A DNA stretch of 14,291 bases, from contig DAVI01000012.1 in NCBI GenBank assembly GCA_002505495.1, positions 24,984-39,274 on the forward strand. Direction: 5' to 3'. A program made the translations under genes and the position numbers. The stretch is from Euryarchaeota archaeon UBA59 (GTDB lineage Archaea > Thermoplasmatota > Poseidoniia > Poseidoniales > Thalassarchaeaceae). Each line of letters starts with the position of its first letter. Position 1 is the stretch's first letter. Under the pieces are notes generated by a model. The model made no database searches. It saw nothing but the letters and a program-made list of their open reading frames with translations, and had not been told where the DNA came from. Positions 14,146 through 14,291 of the stretch are shown here, in pieces.

Positions 14146-14291
14146 ATGGCGCTGCATGAGAAACGCTGTATTCCCTGCGAGGGTGGTGTTCCACCGCTCG
14201 ATGATAGTGGGCGGGAGCCTCTTCTCTCGGAACTGAATAACGGCTGGCAAGTAGTGGATGGCCACCATCTGGAGCGAACTTGGAGCTTCCC
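14146..14291 (+). CDS. Pterin-4a-carbinolamine dehydratase, 5' part (runs off window)
   Basis: The enzyme dehydrates 4a-hydroxytetrahydropterin to recycle the pterin cofactor of aromatic amino acid hydroxylases; in prokaryotes lacking these it may serve molybdopterin or other pterin use. Only the first 48 residues are present. They contain the family start EKRCIPCEGGVPPLD, then LLSELNNGWQVVDG and HHLERTWSFP, in which the His pair matches the catalytic His-His of the active site. The CxPCxGGxxPL opening is common in prokaryotic members. The ATG lies 5 bp after the stop of the preceding gene, with GGGG about 10 nt upstream, so coupled expression is likely. The rest of the domain lies beyond the window edge. 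Confidence 0.9.
   Translation, partial: MALHEKRCIPCEGGVPPLDDSGREPLLSELNNGWQVVDGHHLERTWSF

Noticed and set aside
1..14291. Possible mobile element, CRISPR array, toxin-antitoxin or defence system
   Set aside because: No transposase, integrase, regularly spaced repeats, tRNA-flanked insertion or defence protein motifs were seen; the genes are housekeeping or lone unknowns.

Overview
This window looks like ordinary chromosomal DNA from a free-living archaeon. I infer a euryarchaeon of the marine Poseidoniales (Marine Group II) type, but I could run no database search. The archaeal markers are an eRF1-type release factor (aRF1), an archaeal-type UMP kinase, a Nog1-family GTPase and a DUF2116 zinc-ribbon membrane protein. 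They sit among bacterial-looking genes (lipoyl transferase LipB, parvulin, BAX inhibitor-1 relative, DUF805 protein), a mixture common in that group. Genes are packed tightly: no gene-free gap exceeds about 155 bp, and I see no rRNA, tRNA, CRISPR array, insertion sequence or phage gene.

Layout. (1) 2-5299, all on +: the 3' part of lipB, a BAX-inhibitor-1/YccA-like membrane protein, a class I/II aminotransferase, UbiX flavin prenyltransferase, a membrane-anchored SAP + PA + M28 metallopeptidase, and a single-domain parvulin. (2) 5375-6400, on -: a DUF805 membrane protein and a peroxiredoxin. (3) 6487-7389, on +: a thioredoxin-like CxxC protein divergent from the peroxiredoxin, then an unrecognised Cys-containing protein. 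(4) 7406-10448, on -: prf1 (aRF1) followed 4 nt later by argS, a translation operon. (5) 10604-12409, on +: pyrH, a DUF2116 protein joined by a TAATG overlap, a two-helix membrane protein with four predicted external cysteines, and a 39-residue zinc-ribbon microprotein. (6) 12420-13520, on -: a Nog1-type GTPase. (7) 13631 to the end, on +: an unrecognised basic/acidic protein and the 5' part of a pterin-4a-carbinolamine dehydratase gene.

How the genes fit together. The functions are mostly housekeeping: translation (aRF1, ArgS, probable ribosome assembly GTPase), nucleotide, cofactor and pterin metabolism (PyrH, LipB, UbiX, PCD), peroxide defence (peroxiredoxin with a possible thioredoxin-like partner), and envelope proteolysis and folding. 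I found no clear new multi-gene system. The best leads are: a perfect 8-bp hairpin directly before the aRF1 start that places the likely Shine-Dalgarno bases in its loop; an NIRS in place of the NIKS decoding motif in aRF1; a SAP domain on the likely cytoplasmic side of a membrane peptidase; a 7-bp inverted repeat in the Nog1 divergent promoter; a non-canonical G4 motif in the Nog1 GTPase; and several small or unrecognised Cys-rich proteins.
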